Origin: Zingiber officinale
Lineage: Eukaryota > Streptophyta > Magnoliopsida > Zingiberales > Zingiberaceae
Length of the DNA stretch: 64,000 nt
NCBI RefSeq assembly: GCF_018446385.1
Contig: NC_055990.1
Coordinates: 21,695,558-21,759,557 of the forward strand
Reading direction: 5' to 3'
Under the pieces are notes generated by a model, which was given only the letters and a program-made list of their open reading frames with translations, made no database searches and was not told the origin of the DNA. Position numbers and translations under genes: made by a program. Numbering within the stretch: position 1 is the stretch's first letter; every line of letters starts with the position of its first letter. Positions 46,701 to 59,361 of this stretch are shown here, piece by piece.

Positions 46701-49700
46701 AAGTTAAATGGGCCACATTACATAGGATCAATTTTCCTATCATAGGAAGCCCTTCATTGGATTGCCACACCAAGCCTAATATTAGGTTTATTTTACCATT
46801 TATTATCATTCTGTCACCCAAGAATTGTCTAATTTAACATGGTAGGCTTTAACCTTTTCTCAAACTACTTAATGCCATATTCATTGAAATTCACTCAGTA
46901 AGTTCAAATACCAATAATGCTAGCCAACAATTATTCTTGTGGGAACAACCCCTTTTCACACATTTATGTGGACTTGAATCATCTAATTAGATCCTACTCC
47001 CTCTCCTTGCACAATAGCTGGATACTATTTCTAAATTTTGTCAACTTATTTTTGCAAATAAATAAATAAACAAACATGTGGTGCATAATTTCCCATCTTT
47101 ATGTTCTGTTGTAGGCGAAACATGACATTCAGTGTTTAGAGGTTCCTCTTATTGAGCATACAGAAGGACCTGATGCGGGTAAACTTCCGTCCTTGTTATG
47201 TGGTGAGTTTTGAGTTTATTAATTTGTTCTTCTATTTTGTTAAATGTCAATACTTGGTCTGGCTTTATCACCTGTACTTGTCTACCTTTTAGCTAAAATG
47301 TGAGGTAAGCCATCTGAGGAACCTTGAAAATATGCAAGAATTACCTATCAACCTGTGGAAGCTTGTTATAGTTGATATTATTTTATTGTTTTTGTTATTT
47401 AGAAACCAAAATTCCTAGTCCCTAAACACTAAAATAAGCAACTGTGCATCCACCTTTATGTTGTTCTTTTATATTGTGTATGCAAACATATTTTTTAAAG
47501 ACTTGTAACATGAGTGATTGAGTTATACACATGATTCAGATGAAACCACTTGCCTACATCTAATCCAAGAGAATATAGTTTTTTTTTTCCTTTTGATGCA
47601 TGGAAAATGGTTGATCTGACTTCTCCATGGCATACAAGCATTCTAGGTTGTACAAACTAAAGAGAGATTATTTATTGTGTAAATTAAAATTGGAAGTTAT
47701 TTTCTGTTACAATTAAGTTATTCTTGTATGTAGAAACATGCATTCTACCTATAGGTGGTCGTATTATAAGGTTTGCTATATCCAAATTTTGCCATGCCGA
47801 AACATGTGTGCTGAAATGTATGTCTGGCAGTGAGAAAAGGATAAGTGGTATGGCAACTTGAAGGAGATTGTTTGTGTTCTCATAAGGTAATATAGAATGC
47901 ACAATAATGAACGATATTTCATCTGGGTATTGCTAGAAGGGTTTTGAGCAGTCATTGACTGTGCAACAAAAGTAGATCTTTATTGCTAAAAGGGTTTTGA
48001 GTAGTCATTGACTGTGCAACAAAAGTAACTCTTAATCGATTCAAACCAGGAAAAATTAGTATTTGAATCTGATGCTGTCATAGGGTTTTTTGGTTTCTTC
48101 AATACATTTCCAAAATTGATCTAGCACATATTAGAAGGAAAAATATTACCTTAAAAAAATTTATGAAGCAATTGAACATGTATCTAAGAAATTAAAATGT
48201 ATTGATCTTACAGGATCTGTAAGTACAACTTCTAATTATTTGCTTGGTTTTGTATATTGTAATTATAATATTTTGAATTAGTTTGTTTATGAGACGGAAA
48301 GCTTTTCAAAACTTTTCTTACAGCTCAACATAATTTCTCACGGATCTTTGTACCATTTAGGTGGCATAACTTTTCACAAGATCCATAATCCTATTTTTTT
48401 CAGAATCTGAATTTGATTGGATCGTCACAACTTCCCCTGAAGCTGCAGCAGTGTTCCTTGAAGCTTGGAAGTATGAATTATAAAGTGGTGATGTGCACCC
48501 TTTTTCATAATGATTTGTGATTCCTTTTAAATTATTTCAAAAGATCTATACCTTCTGTGAATTCTATGGTGGTGTTACATTGTTTCTTGATTTTTTATTC
48601 TTAATAATGGATTTAAGACATAATATCAGGTTTCAAGGTTTTCTTATAATATTTTTAAATCCAAGAACATGCAATATACTCAAAATCAAAATTAGGGCCT
48701 TTAGTTTTATTCTTTCGAAGTACTTCCAAGTTAGACACTAAAACATGCAAGCTTCAATTTTCTTTTCATGTAATTGTGATATTTGAATACACTATGTCAA
48801 TTTGTCTTGATTCATTATATGTATTCACCTTCTTCTTTGTTTGCCTTTACATTTTTTTTCTCTAAAATGTTCTTTGTTTTTCCTGCAATCTTTTAAATTG
48901 CAGCCAGTGATTTTGTATCCATGTGTTATGCATTTCACGTGAAATCTCATTTTTGTTGGTTTTGGAAAAAATTGAGACGGAAAATTTCAACGGAATGTTA
49001 CTTATTTTTCTATATGTTTCTCTATGCCATCTCAATCTCCTAGCAAAAAAATTCTTCAAAAGGGAAATTTTATGAAATTGTGCTATGACCTTCCATGCTT
49101 TAGAGATAAGAGCACTGGGTGGTCAGGAAATAGTAATTAAAGTATTGATATCATGGAGGCGAAAATGCTAAGATGGTTGTGTAATACTAATATGAAAGAT
49201 AAAAAGAAATACTATTAGGTAGTGATTAGGTGTAGCTCCAAGAACTTTCTAGTTAAACAAGTTGAATTTATTGGAGTGGAAAGCTAATTATTAACTTGAA
49301 ATAATAAAATTGTTATCTAACATGCAAGTGTGGTTTGATTGGATTACTCGTGAAAGTTTCAACAATATCAGGGCTGCTGGAACTCCCAAAGCACGCATTG
49401 GTGTTGTTGGAGCTGGTACAGCAAGTGTTTTTCAGGACGTGCTGCAGTCATCTGAGCAGCCTCTTGAGATTGCTTTCTGTCCCTCGAAAGGTATTAAATG
49501 TTGTTGCCAGATAGCAAATGCTATCTCATTACCATAAGAGTTCCTTTGCATATTACTTATTGCATGAGTAAATCAACACTATTTTTCCTCCAGCGACTGG
49601 AAAAGTGTTAGCTTCTGAGTTGCCAAAATATGGTGAGAACAGTAAAGTTTTGTATCCTGCATCTGTAAAAGCTGGCAATGAAATTGGTTAGTAACATTTC

Positions 49701-52700
49701 CTGGTTGTTTATTTATTTTACTTTCTGAACAAAAAAGCATCATGTCACAAAATAGTGCACTATTTAACATGAGTGATAGAGCCTGATTCAATTTATGAGT
49801 TTCTGTTGAACCAACTGTTTTTGGTAGCTCCTCAGGTTCTCATCCTACACCCTACACCCTACACATTCTAAGCTATCCTATTCTGCCTTGCATGAGGCAG
49901 CACACCACTTCTGTTTTTCTTTGTAACTTTGCTCACTGGAACTATAATTTTGTTTTAAATATTTTTTTTTCCTTGAAATCATTGACTCTGCTGGATGAAT
50001 GATACAGAAATTGGACAACAATAATCACTAAATGGTAGCTGATGAGAGGAAATTGTTTAGTATACATATGTGTTATTTCTATTGGTTTTTTTGACTTGAT
50101 TGTGCATGAAGTGTATATAATTTAACACACCTATATTATAGGGGCTGGTTATTTGTTTATCTCCAGTTTCATTATTAATTTTCAGTATACTGATATCATT
50201 CATTTAGAGGAAGGATTGTCAGCTCGGGGATTTGATGTTGTAAGGCTGAATACCTATAATACTGTAAGATTCTTAATCTTTCTTTCTAAGCACTCTTGAA
50301 GTCTTTTTCTTTGATCACTTCTAAGAATTGGACATGAGTGCTAACTATCTATACATATGTATACTTGTTTGTCAAACTTCCAACTTTTCTTTCTATATTC
50401 TAATATCAGCATTCAAGTTTGATAACTAGCTCATGTACCAGGAATAAAGCTATATCTTCCTAATTGTATGACATAGAAAGATTAGTAATTACTTATTTTT
50501 TTATTGAGGTATGCATGTCTAGGGATCACATGAGTATTGAGATAGGCAAATTCAAGGCAGCTCCTTGTGAAAATAAGTCGCTGGTGAAGCTTTTAGGACA
50601 CTGAGAAAAATTGAAGACCTAAAACAGACTTGGGAAAAAAAGTATTGATAGCAATCAGCTACTTTTGAACTGTGCTAACTCCTACCAAAAAAAACCAAGT
50701 GCTCTTGGATAAGAACCATTGTGGAAGCTACCAAATAGGTAACTGAACACAGGTTGCTAATATCTCAATAACTGAGATACTAACAATTATGGCCGGTAGC
50801 GAAGTGATTTGCATGCTTATTAAATTAAGTTTTGTTTATGAAAAAAAGAAGATACCATGTTATTCATCCTAGTAAAAGGTTTTAACAAGTTAATCTTTCA
50901 TGTCATTCATTTCTTTGGGTAATATTAGAATTACTAATTGCACAGACTAGAAATCCTGGGTACTTTTATCATTGTACAACATTTAGTTTGCATTTTCCAA
51001 TGCAAGCACTTGTGTGTGTGTGTGTGCGCGTGCGATATTTATCCTTCTTGTTTTAGTTTTGTGGTCTATTTGTCTCCTTTGCCCATGCATATAGATAGAT
51101 TAATAGAATCCAGGTTTAAAGTTGGTACTGTTAATGCATTCATTTGTGGTTTTTTCTGTTGTGGAGTCCTGTTCTATTTATCCTGACCTTAGCACTAGCA
51201 CGATGTGTTAGTAGACCTAAATTTCCAGCAAGATCTTCCACTTGTCTTTTAAGTGCATGAATTACTTTGGCCTGTGTGGCTTCCTAACTCCCTATATCTC
51301 ATTACTGTCATGAGGAGTGAGATATATTAACAAAGGATGTTCTACTGACTATTAGATACAATGTTTTAGAACAAAGATGAGTAGAGGATGGATGAAGTGA
51401 TATAGGGGTGTATAATGAGTTCTTTATTGTAGGAAGCTGATGGGTTCCATTAGAATAGTATATCACTTGACTGCCTTATGCTAGCTCTCTGCTCATTTTT
51501 TTTAGATAATGCAACTACATTAAGGGCCCTGGTTATCCCCAGCTTAACTAGGTGACTTCTTTTTAAAAATATCTTAGGGTTAAATGGATGGGAAGTTGTG
51601 CCTTGGAACTTGTAGTTGGCTGACCTAGAATTATACAACTTGGTAATCTATAATTTGGAAGTTGGCACAAAAAGATGTTTTATGGAAAAACATAGATGGG
51701 CCATTCTTATCCTTCCTTCAACTTCCTTTGCTCTCATCATATTATTAACTTGTATTCTTATTACATCTTACTACATTTCACTATAATTTACCCTGTTTCT
51801 GGTTAAAAGATCAATTTTGTGCATGACTTCCTGTCAGCTAGCTGTTGAACGTGTGGAGAAAAAGACTTTGGAACTTGCTCTTTCTTCTCCAGTTGTAGCT
51901 GTGGCTTCCCCTTCTGCAGTCCGGTATAAACAAATGCCTATTTGTGTCATTTTTTCTTTCATGTTTGTTGCATTGTTGTTTGCTCTTTTTATATTTTTTT
52001 TGGAGGCAAGGAGACAAGAATGGAACAACATTCCTATATTTTACTTCTGTAAAACAATAGTTTCTGGCTCTTTACTGGTATATTTGAAGCTAAGAAAGAT
52101 AGCAACTTTATACCTACCTTCTTGATATTTATCATTGTAGAAATCGTTTTGCTCTGTGTGGCGCTTCAATTTGTTTCGCCCTTCTACCTGAAATGGCATG
52201 TTCTTTTGCCGGCTTTTAATTTTAAAGATGATTGATTAATTCATTTACCAATGTCAACAGTGCATGGGTTAATTTTATCCCAAAAGCAGAGAATTGGGAC
52301 AATTCAGTTGCTTGTATTGGCGAGACAACTGGTTTAGCTGCCAAAAAACTAGGTTTGAAGAATGTGTACTATCCAAAAAATCCAGGTCTTGAAGGGTATT
52401 CTCCCCATTCTCTCCCTCATTTTTAGCTTGCAGTAAAATTTGTATTGCCTCATGCAAATAGTTCCTTCTTTTCATCCGTATCATTATTTGTATATGGATA
52501 TGATCACTTGGCTAGCTGCGACATTAGCTTTCTATTTGATATTTTGGATGCCTTGTTTTCTTGCTGTATATTATTTAGATCTGCAGTCGCATATGGCATT
52601 TAAAAAAAAATGGATAACCATTCGTCAATACAAGACATCAGAGAAGAAATAAAAATCAAATACATACAAAAATTTTGGAAATCGAGACACCATGATCAAG

Positions 52701-53111
52701 ATAATTTTGTTATTGTCAATCATTAACTTATCTTGAATTCTTGCAAGCATAGACATGGTAGTCAAGGTAACGTGTGCTTCTGCACGTGTCAAGAAGTACC
52801 AGCTCAGTATCAATGTAATTAATACAGAGAGAACTCGGACAGGGAAACAATTTTAAGTCCCCATGCACTTTTAATCTCATGTAAACACTCGTGTTCTTTA
52901 AAAGCTAATATTTTCAAAAAACAACTTTGGTCTTGACAGGTGGGTTGACAGCATACTAGAAGCTTTGAGAGTTCACGGTGAAGGCCAACAGGTTCATATA
53001 TTTCTAAGATCCTTTTTAGAATATTTCTTTCTGAGACTTTTCTCTCATGACAAGAACCATGCATTATTTTTTTTTTTTTTTTAATTTTGTTATCAGGCAC
53101 TGTTTTGCTGA
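40768..53111 (+). CDS. UROS: Uroporphyrinogen-III synthase, chloroplast type
   Basis: Ten exons (40768-40941, 47115-47202, 48404-48470, 49372-49490, 49594-49686, 50208-50263, 51838-51923, 52261-52395, 52940-52991, 53097-53111) join in frame to 294 residues. The enzyme closes hydroxymethylbilane to uroporphyrinogen III in haem and chlorophyll synthesis. Exon 1 gives a serine/proline-rich transit-peptide-like leader, then [17 protein letters not shown]. Later marks are [99 protein letters not shown] and [14 protein letters not shown]. Intron 1 is 6.2 kb because of a Copia insertion. The tiny last exon (ALFC) is uncertain: without that splice, exon 9 reads on to a TAA near 53083. Confidence 0.93.
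41172..41618 (-). repeat. 3' LTR of the intronic Copia element
   Basis: Plus-strand ends are TGTTGTGCAAAG and CTCGTCAACA. A TATTTATA box (minus) lies at 41450-41457. A GAAGAAGAAGAA-type purine-rich stretch near 41290-41320 is part of the repeat. Confidence 0.94.
41960..45529 (-). pseudogene. Copia gag-pol of the intronic element, broken
   Basis: Gag starts at 45529 ([20 protein letters not shown]) and loses frame after [11 protein letters not shown] near 45251. It resumes in another frame at [20 protein letters not shown], probably with a short deletion. Then come a zinc knuckle [14 protein letters not shown], protease-like [10 protein letters not shown] (Ala where Gly is usual after Asp-Ser), [14 protein letters not shown], integrase start VHTDHWGP, a stop near 44013, and integrase end [13 protein letters not shown] (43788-43348). 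RT (43240-42419) has [11 protein letters not shown], so its catalytic box is intact, and an RNase H fragment is at 42194-41967. The breaks make the copy non-autonomous. Confidence 0.92.
45571..46017 (-). repeat. 5' LTR of the intronic Copia element
   Basis: Same length as its partner, ending CTCGTTAACA. It lies next to the PBS, so it is the 5' LTR for the minus-strand element. Confidence 0.94.
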
Positions 53112-53469
53112 GAAGGAAACAATCATGGAACCAAGAAGTTTTTTTTTTCTGGTCATTTATTGGCTATGCAGATTGACAGATCTTTAGTTAAATGCTTTAG
53201 TGTTTGAACGAATTAACTAAGTATTCTATCTGAATCCTAGCTAAGAAATATATCGACTAAATGCCAATTCTTTCTGTACATAACCCTAATGTCTGAAACA
53301 CGCAGAGTGAGATAAATTACATTAAGGTGGTTAGAGTTCAATGCAACAAAATGATTGTTTGTCTTCGAGACATGTTGTTCCTACTTAGAAGTTGTTGCAA
53401 GTTGATTTATAAATCAATTTGGATTATTAAGTTATAAAATTATATTTTGTACATCAGAAAGGGTGAACC
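53112..53469. other. Short spacer between UROS and the PPR pseudogene
   Basis: AT-rich, with a T run at 53139-53148. Probably the 3' UTR of UROS. Nothing else seen. Confidence 0.4.
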
Positions 53470-54739
53470 GACCAATTGTAATGTTCCAAGTTGTCAAAAG
53501 TTTCTACGCCAAGTGTGGGTTTCTGTCGCAAGCACGGAAGGTGTTCAACTAAATGCCTGAAAGAGATATTGTTGCCTGGGCTGTGATGCTGAAGGCCTAT
53601 GCTGATGGAGGGGACTACTGGAGTGAAATGATGCACCTATTTGTAGAGATGTTGTGCGAAGCCATCACACCAAATTCTGACACAATGCTGAGCCTACACC
53701 TGATCTGGGTGAGCAGCTCCAAGCATTTGCAGTTAAGTGGGTATTGGATTCTGATGCTTTTGTTGGGAGTTCCTTGGTCAGTGTCTATTATAGAAATCGG
53801 AGCCGTGGTCTTCGACAGAATTCCTCAGACAGATGTAGTCTGCTAACTGTTTGATATTGGGGTATGGAAGAGCTTGGATAGCAGAGGGCCTCATATCTTT
53901 GTACTCTGAAATGTGCTCGAAGGAATTGATGCCGAATCAATCTACATTTGTAGGACTGCTCAGCGGATGTGCACATTCTGGTTTGATTGTCTTGTCAAAG
54001 CAGTTTTATGCTCAAGTAATTGTGCGGGGATTCGGTTTCAATGAGGTTGTCCAAGTGATGCTCGTTGATATGTATGCAAAGTATGGTGACATTGAATCTG
54101 GTCGCATTGCCTTTGATATGTCTACGGTTAAACAGAAGGTTGCTATTTGGAACTCACTAATTTGCGGCTATGGAAAGCATGGGCGCAGTCTGGAGGCCCT
54201 GGGAGTTTTTGATTTCATGGAATTTGCCTCTGTCCATCCTGATCACACTACTTTCACCTGTCTCCTATTAGCTTGCAGCCACTCGGGGTGGGCAGATGAT
54301 GGACGGAGATTGTCTTGCTTGATGCAGAAGCGATATGGAGTACCATCCAGAGAGGAGCACTATAGTTGCATGGTGGATCTCTTCGGGCGAGCTGGAATGG
54401 TGAAGGAAGCCTATGAACTTATAATTAGATCAGCATGCAAATTGGGACCTTCTGTATGGGGTGGTGCTCTACTGGGTGCCTGTAAACTCCATGAAGATTC
54501 AACTATCGGAGAAATTGTCGCAGAAGCTCTTTGAGCTAGAGCCAGAGTGCTCAGGATCATATGTTGCATTGTGTAACATCTACTCTGTGGGGAAGCAGTG
54601 GCAGGCGAATGACGTCAGAGAGTTAATGGATGATTGGAATATATCGAAAGATACCAGTCACAGTTGGATCGAAGTTGGTGGACTGGTGCACAACAGGTTC
54701 AGAGCAGGCAGTGGAAGCTTGGATTACACAACTGTTTGA
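53470..54739 (+). pseudogene. Pentatricopeptide repeat (PPR, PLS class) protein, 5' truncated and frameshifted
   Basis: The order of motifs is that of a plant PLS-class PPR protein, which binds organellar RNA. They are VVKSFYAKCGFLSQARKVFN, MPERDIVAWAVMLKAYADGG, VFDRIPQTDVV, then a 227-codon open frame (53851-54534). That frame has LISLYSEMCSKELMPNQSTF, MLVDMYAKYGDIESGRIAF, AIWNSLICGYGKHG, HPDHTTFTCLLLACSHSG, YSCMVDLFGRAGMVKEAYEL and WGGALLGACKLH. After a frameshift near 54530 come ELEPECSGSYVALCNIYS and SHSWIEVGGLVH, the E/E+ tail. There are no introns, as usual for PPR genes. Missing N-terminus, two or more frameshifts and stops show a pseudogene. Confidence 0.88.
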
Positions 54740-54802
54740 ATGAAGTATATTTGGTTTGTAGAGACTTGACTTGCATGCTTTTGCCTGTGATACATACAGA
54801 GA

Positions 54803-54982
54803 GAGTTACATTATGCAATCCATTTCTTCGAATCCATGAGTGTCAAGCTTTCCAGATTGTGGTAACTGAAGCTAGCTTTTAACATGTTGCCAGAGCTACA
54901 TTTTGCAATCCATTTCTTCGAAACCGTAAGTATCAAGCTTTTGAGATTGTGGTAACTGAAGCTAGGTTGTAACATGTTGCCA
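54803..54982. repeat. 90-bp tandem duplication downstream of the PPR pseudogene
   Basis: 54803-54892 and 54893-54982 are about 88% alike by eye, both holding CAATCCATTTCTTCGAA and AGATTGTGGTAACTGAAGCT. No coding role seen. Confidence 0.88.
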
Positions 54983-55782
54983 GAGCTTTGTCGAGACTGA
55001 ATCATAGTTTGCACTCGTATACTTCATACCTTTGGGAGAGATAGGTGTGAGCTCCCTTTCTTATCCAATTTCATTACCCCTTTCTAATTAAGTGTGTCTC
55101 GGATCGTGTTTTCTATTAGGCTTAGCGTTTTCATATGCTGGTTTTTAGATCTTGTTGGTTGGATGTCTTCTCTTAACTCTGGCGGTGGTTTCCGATGCAA
55201 GAAGCTCGATTCTAGTATCTCTTCTAGGTCAATGCGAATGGATTTTTTTTTTCTTCAATTATATGCCTTATTGTAAATATTTCAGACAGGATGGTGCATA
55301 AACGATTGATGAATGGTCATCCGTGGATGGAATCATGTTATCTAACTGGATAACGGTAGATTGGGGAGACAGCTGAGTGCAAAGAGTAACCTTGTTCGCT
55401 TGTTTTTGTCCACTTGGATTGCGCAATGAAGGTTAGTTTAGCAATCACAATACGCTTGTTCTCAGCGCTCCCGTCAATCTGTTCTAGGGTTAGCCGGATA
55501 AGGTAAATCACGGACGATTATTAGCATTTGAAATAGTGATTATTAGCATTTGAAATAGTGATTATCATATAAGAGAATTATTTATCTCGATTTTATCAAA
55601 ATTTGAATTCTAAATCTCATAATAAAATATTTCATGCGTTAGTGATTAGATTCATCCGAAGGGGCAATATGAATGCGATGGGAGGCGTGATAGGTATCAT
55701 GGACATTGGCTGAATTACAAACATGTGGCTTGAAAGGTTCAAACATGTTGACAGAGTAAATGTGACAATGCTGATAAAAAAA
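54983..55782. other. Spacer, nothing recognised
   Basis: It contains a short perfect duplication around 55520-55560 (GATTATTAGCATTTGAAATA twice) and no supported gene. Confidence 0.45.
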
Positions 55783-56093
55783 AAAAAAAAAAAATCCTAG
55801 ATACATATACTTCACTATAAAATCAATTTTACACAAATATTCAATGGTCCAAAAGTCACGAGATAATACCTAATTCATGTCCTTTTCCTCTCAATTTTTT
55901 GACCAATCAACTGTCCAAAAATGTAAATCGTCTGTTTCTTTAGCTCAAAAAGATGTTGTCTCAAATATTATTACTGCGGACTGTTGCAAATATCTAGGTT
56001 TACAATTATTCTCTTGGTGTCATATCAAGGTGAGGTACTTTCTTCACACCCTGTCCATGATATACTGAATTTCCTTCTCACTAAAAGACCTTA

Positions 56094-58294
56094 GGGCATC
56101 TACAGTGCCTACATGGCAAACGGGAAAGAGCTCCCTCCCATAAGGGGATTAAATGAAGAAGCGCCTCTATGATTATCGAGCCGTTTTTTCAAATTTTTTA
56201 TTTTTTTATGTTAAAATATTTTTTTTTAATATTTATAAAAAAAACAAAAATCAGCATAAAAAATAATGGCTAATTTTAGACGTTGAACAACGACTAATTT
56301 TTAACAATTATTCAACGATCAAAATTTAATTTTAAAAAATCTATAAATATATCTTCAATCTTATTTTTTTTTATTCATCTTATCATTTTCTTCGTTCTCC
56401 ACTTATTTCTTCTTTTCATTCCCTATTTATATTCGAGATGGTTGAAAATTTCAATACTTATTTTACAAATCTTTTAAATTCTTCTTCAAATACGTAAGAA
56501 AATATATTTTCTCAAAATACTCACATTCCTCGACATGTCTAATATCTTCATTTTTTTTCTCTCAAACGCAATACCTTCCAAAGTTTCAAAACATTTTATA
56601 TGTTCCACAATATCTTTCAAATTTCTTAAATTTTCAAAATTCTCAAAATTTTATGACGAATCCAAGTAACGCCGCTCAAGCTCCATTTGATATGTATCCA
56701 CCGCAAGATTTATTTTCACTTACTCAACTATTATTCATACTTTGGAATGAATCAAGAAGGGTTACTATTGATCCATCTATCAGTGACAAAAAATCTCTAA
56801 CGCCATCATTTGTTCCAGCAACTCAATGACCACCACACTCATCACAAGAAGAGTGTGAAGTTGAACATAAGAAAGATGATTCGAAACGAAGATTTTGATC
56901 TCTCGATGAAGACGTGATCCTTGCAAAGTCATGGACAACTATCAGCACTGATGCAGTCATTGGTAATGACTAGGAGCATCAAGTTTTTTGGAAACGTATA
57001 GTTGATTACTACAACAAGCATCGACTCACTAAATCTATGACGAGAAGCTATCAGTGGCTAAAATCGCATTACTATAGGTTTGCACCGATAGTAAATGAAT
57101 TTTCCGTAACCTATAATAATTTTTATACTCGTCATCAAAGTACTTGGAATGATGAGAATGTGTTGGAGAATGCACTGAATATATGGAAAGCCAATAACAA
57201 TAACAAAGACTTCAAGTATATGTATGTGTGGCGGGTTCTTAGAGAGTATGAGAAATATGTTCCACAATCAGTTGCTCATTACTCTAGCAAGAAGACAAGA
57301 ACATCTGAATCAGGGGGAAACACTTCAACATCAAATCCAGATAAGAGTATTGGTGTGGATGATTCTGAAGTTTGCATTCGCTCTATAGGGCAAAAGACAG
57401 AGAAGAGGAAGAACAAATCCAAAGTGGGCGACACAATGGAACAAAACATCAATAAAGAATGACAAGATATTAAAGAATATCAAATCCATAAAATGACTTT
57501 ACTAGAAGTCGATATGTTTCATAAGGATTATGAAATTCTTATGAATGATACTAGTGAGATGACACTAGGACAATGGTTGAAAAAATATATTTAAATTTAT
57601 TTTTATATATTATTATAATTTATATGTTTTTATTTGATGTACTATAATATTTATATATATTTTTTTAATTATTAATATTATTTCATGTTAGCAATTTATG
57701 GATTTAAATTTTATAAAAATTTAATTATATATAATGTAAAATATGAAGAAAAGATGAGAAATATATGTAATTATGAAAAGTGTGGAACCCATGAAGGAGT
57801 TATTGAGAGATTTTTTTTTATAATGGAGAGATGTATGAGATTTTTTTACTTTTGATGTGGTACGGATTTAACAACAAAGGAGCTCTCTAAGCAGGCGGGA
57901 TCCTCTGGTCCGTACTTTACGAACCAGAGGATGGACCACATAGGTTGTGTTGGGGTTCAATCGAAGTCCCACATTGGAAAGATTTGGTAAAAATTATGAG
58001 GTTAAAAGGATGCATGATATCTTCATTGGCATGAGACATTTTAGAGAAAGTCCAAGAGCAAAGTCATGAGGGTCTAGGTCCAAAGTGGACAATATCATGT
58101 TATTATGAAAATATGTGAACATACTTTGAATATAATATTGATTAATTTGGATGTACCCCATCTACTAAATAGATGAGATCTGTTCAAATCAACTAATGAA
58201 TATAATGATCCATCTTTTAAAGAGGATCTATTGTCTTTTTACAATCCAGAAGATCCCCTCTCTTTTCTAAGAGCTCCGACTATTATGGATACTC
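56094..58294 (+). mobile_element. PIF/Harbinger-type insertion carrying ORF1 only, TTA target duplication
   Basis: The interval between TTA (56091-56093) and TTA (58295-58297) is absent from the homologous site near 15320. The left end is GGGCATCTACAGTGCC, typical of Tourist/Harbinger termini. The right end on the other strand reads GAGTATCCATAATAG, a poor match, so the terminal repeat has decayed. The interior codes for a Harbinger Myb/SANT-like ORF1 but no DDE transposase. TTA is the usual target for this superfamily. Confidence 0.75.
56653..57594 (+). pseudogene. Harbinger ORF1 (Myb/SANT-like DNA-binding protein), nonsense-interrupted
   Basis: One frame runs from MTNPSNAAQAPFDMYPPQDL to GQWLKKYI with four nonsense codons (56827, 56896, 56971, 57460). 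The core has LDEDVILAKSWTTISTDAVI, FWKRIVDYYNKHR, WLKSHYYRFAPIVNEF, YKYMYVW-like FKYMYVWRVLRE and MTLGQWL. This is the trihelix-like domain of plant PIF/Harbinger ORF1 proteins, often mis-annotated as glutathione S-transferase T3-like or NAM-associated. In active elements it helps the transposase bind DNA. Three of the stops fit single transitions (TGG to TGA, CAG/CAA to TAG). Confidence 0.8.
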
Positions 58295-58935
58295 TTAAAT
58301 GCAAACAAGCACAAGTCATTGCCCTCACTCTAATTATCTGGAATAAGGAGTGTCCTCTTCGATGCCACATCATCTCATTCTTTCATATTCCATAATGTTA
58401 AATTACCCAATTTATTGATAAATAGCATTGCTTAACATCAGCAGAATTGTTTCTTCTATTTAAATTTCTTGGGGCATAAACATATATAGCAATGATTTTA
58501 TGCTGCACATTAAAGATCTGTCTCCTACCAGAAAGAAAACAGTTAGTGAACGAAAGAGGATGGACAATTATTCATTGGATAAAAGTTGCAAAATATTTTC
58601 CTCCGACTATTTCCATGGAGGGAAGGAAAGAGGGAGAAAATTTTAAAACATTTCAAAACTTTATTTGTTAAAAACATTAAAAAAATATAAATAAAAAATA
58701 GATTAAAAAATAATGATGTTTTTTAGATCAGATTTGAGATTTCTGTCCAACTCAGATGAAGGCAATATTAAAAAAAAGTCTTCCTTTTCTCTTCTTCTTT
58801 TTTACCAAAGAAAACTTCTTCTTTTTGCCAAAGAAAATGGAGTGAAAGTGCCACTGAAGAAATATTTCCATCAATTATTTTTGGATGTTTATTTCCTTCC
58901 TAGTGTCCATCCCTCATTGGAAACATTCCCTAAGT

Positions 58936-59301
58936 GAGTGGATATCACTCAACTCCAAAGGCTAATATATTAAATCGTACTTACAAAGCATATCTTAATA
59001 CTTCTCCCAGTTGCAGGTGTATTTTTTGCATTACCTATTCTCTCATGACGGTACGATAATTAAGACATAGGATATTATTATATAAGATCTTAAAATTAAA
59101 ACTCAGCGTGTCCGAAGATGCTTCCCCTCATACCTTGTCACCTGTACTAATGGCTAGTATCTATCCATGATTTAATTCCTCTGTATTAACGATGAATTGA
59201 TGAGGACGTTGGGTATGTGAATCATCTTCAATCCCGGCCCAGAGGTCGGGCCGTCCTGGGCGATTGCCCAGGGCCCCAAGTTTGGGAGGGACCCGTAACA
59301 G

Positions 59302-59302
<1 letters not shown>
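58936..59302. other. Spacer with GC-rich end, nothing certain
   Basis: 59227-59300 holds GGCCCAGAGGTCGGGCCG and GGGCGATTGCCCAGGGCC. A related phrase (AAGTTCTTGGAGGGGCCCAT) recurs near 59434, so the two flank the TA tract. It resembles the ends of some plant hAT elements, but the class is unproven. Confidence 0.3.

Positions 59303-59357
<55 letters not shown>
59303..59357. repeat. (TA)n microsatellite, about 27 units
   Basis: Uninterrupted TA dinucleotides. A second shorter AT tract is at 59474-59499 and directly abuts the Gypsy LTR. Confidence 0.95.

Positions 59358-59361
<4 letters not shown>

Larger units (their letters stand above)
55783..58935. repeat. Dispersed repeat, copy B, interrupted by a Harbinger-type element
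   Basis: 55783-56093 and 58298-58935 together match copy A at about 15060-15900 in the same orientation. The interruption begins after a TTA that is single in copy A. The two copies show many substitutions and small gaps, so the repeat duplicated well before the insertion. Confidence 0.8.

Noticed and set aside
51007..51035. Short TG/CG alternating tract considered as a regulatory Z-DNA element
   Set aside because: It is a short intronic microsatellite in UROS with no other signal.
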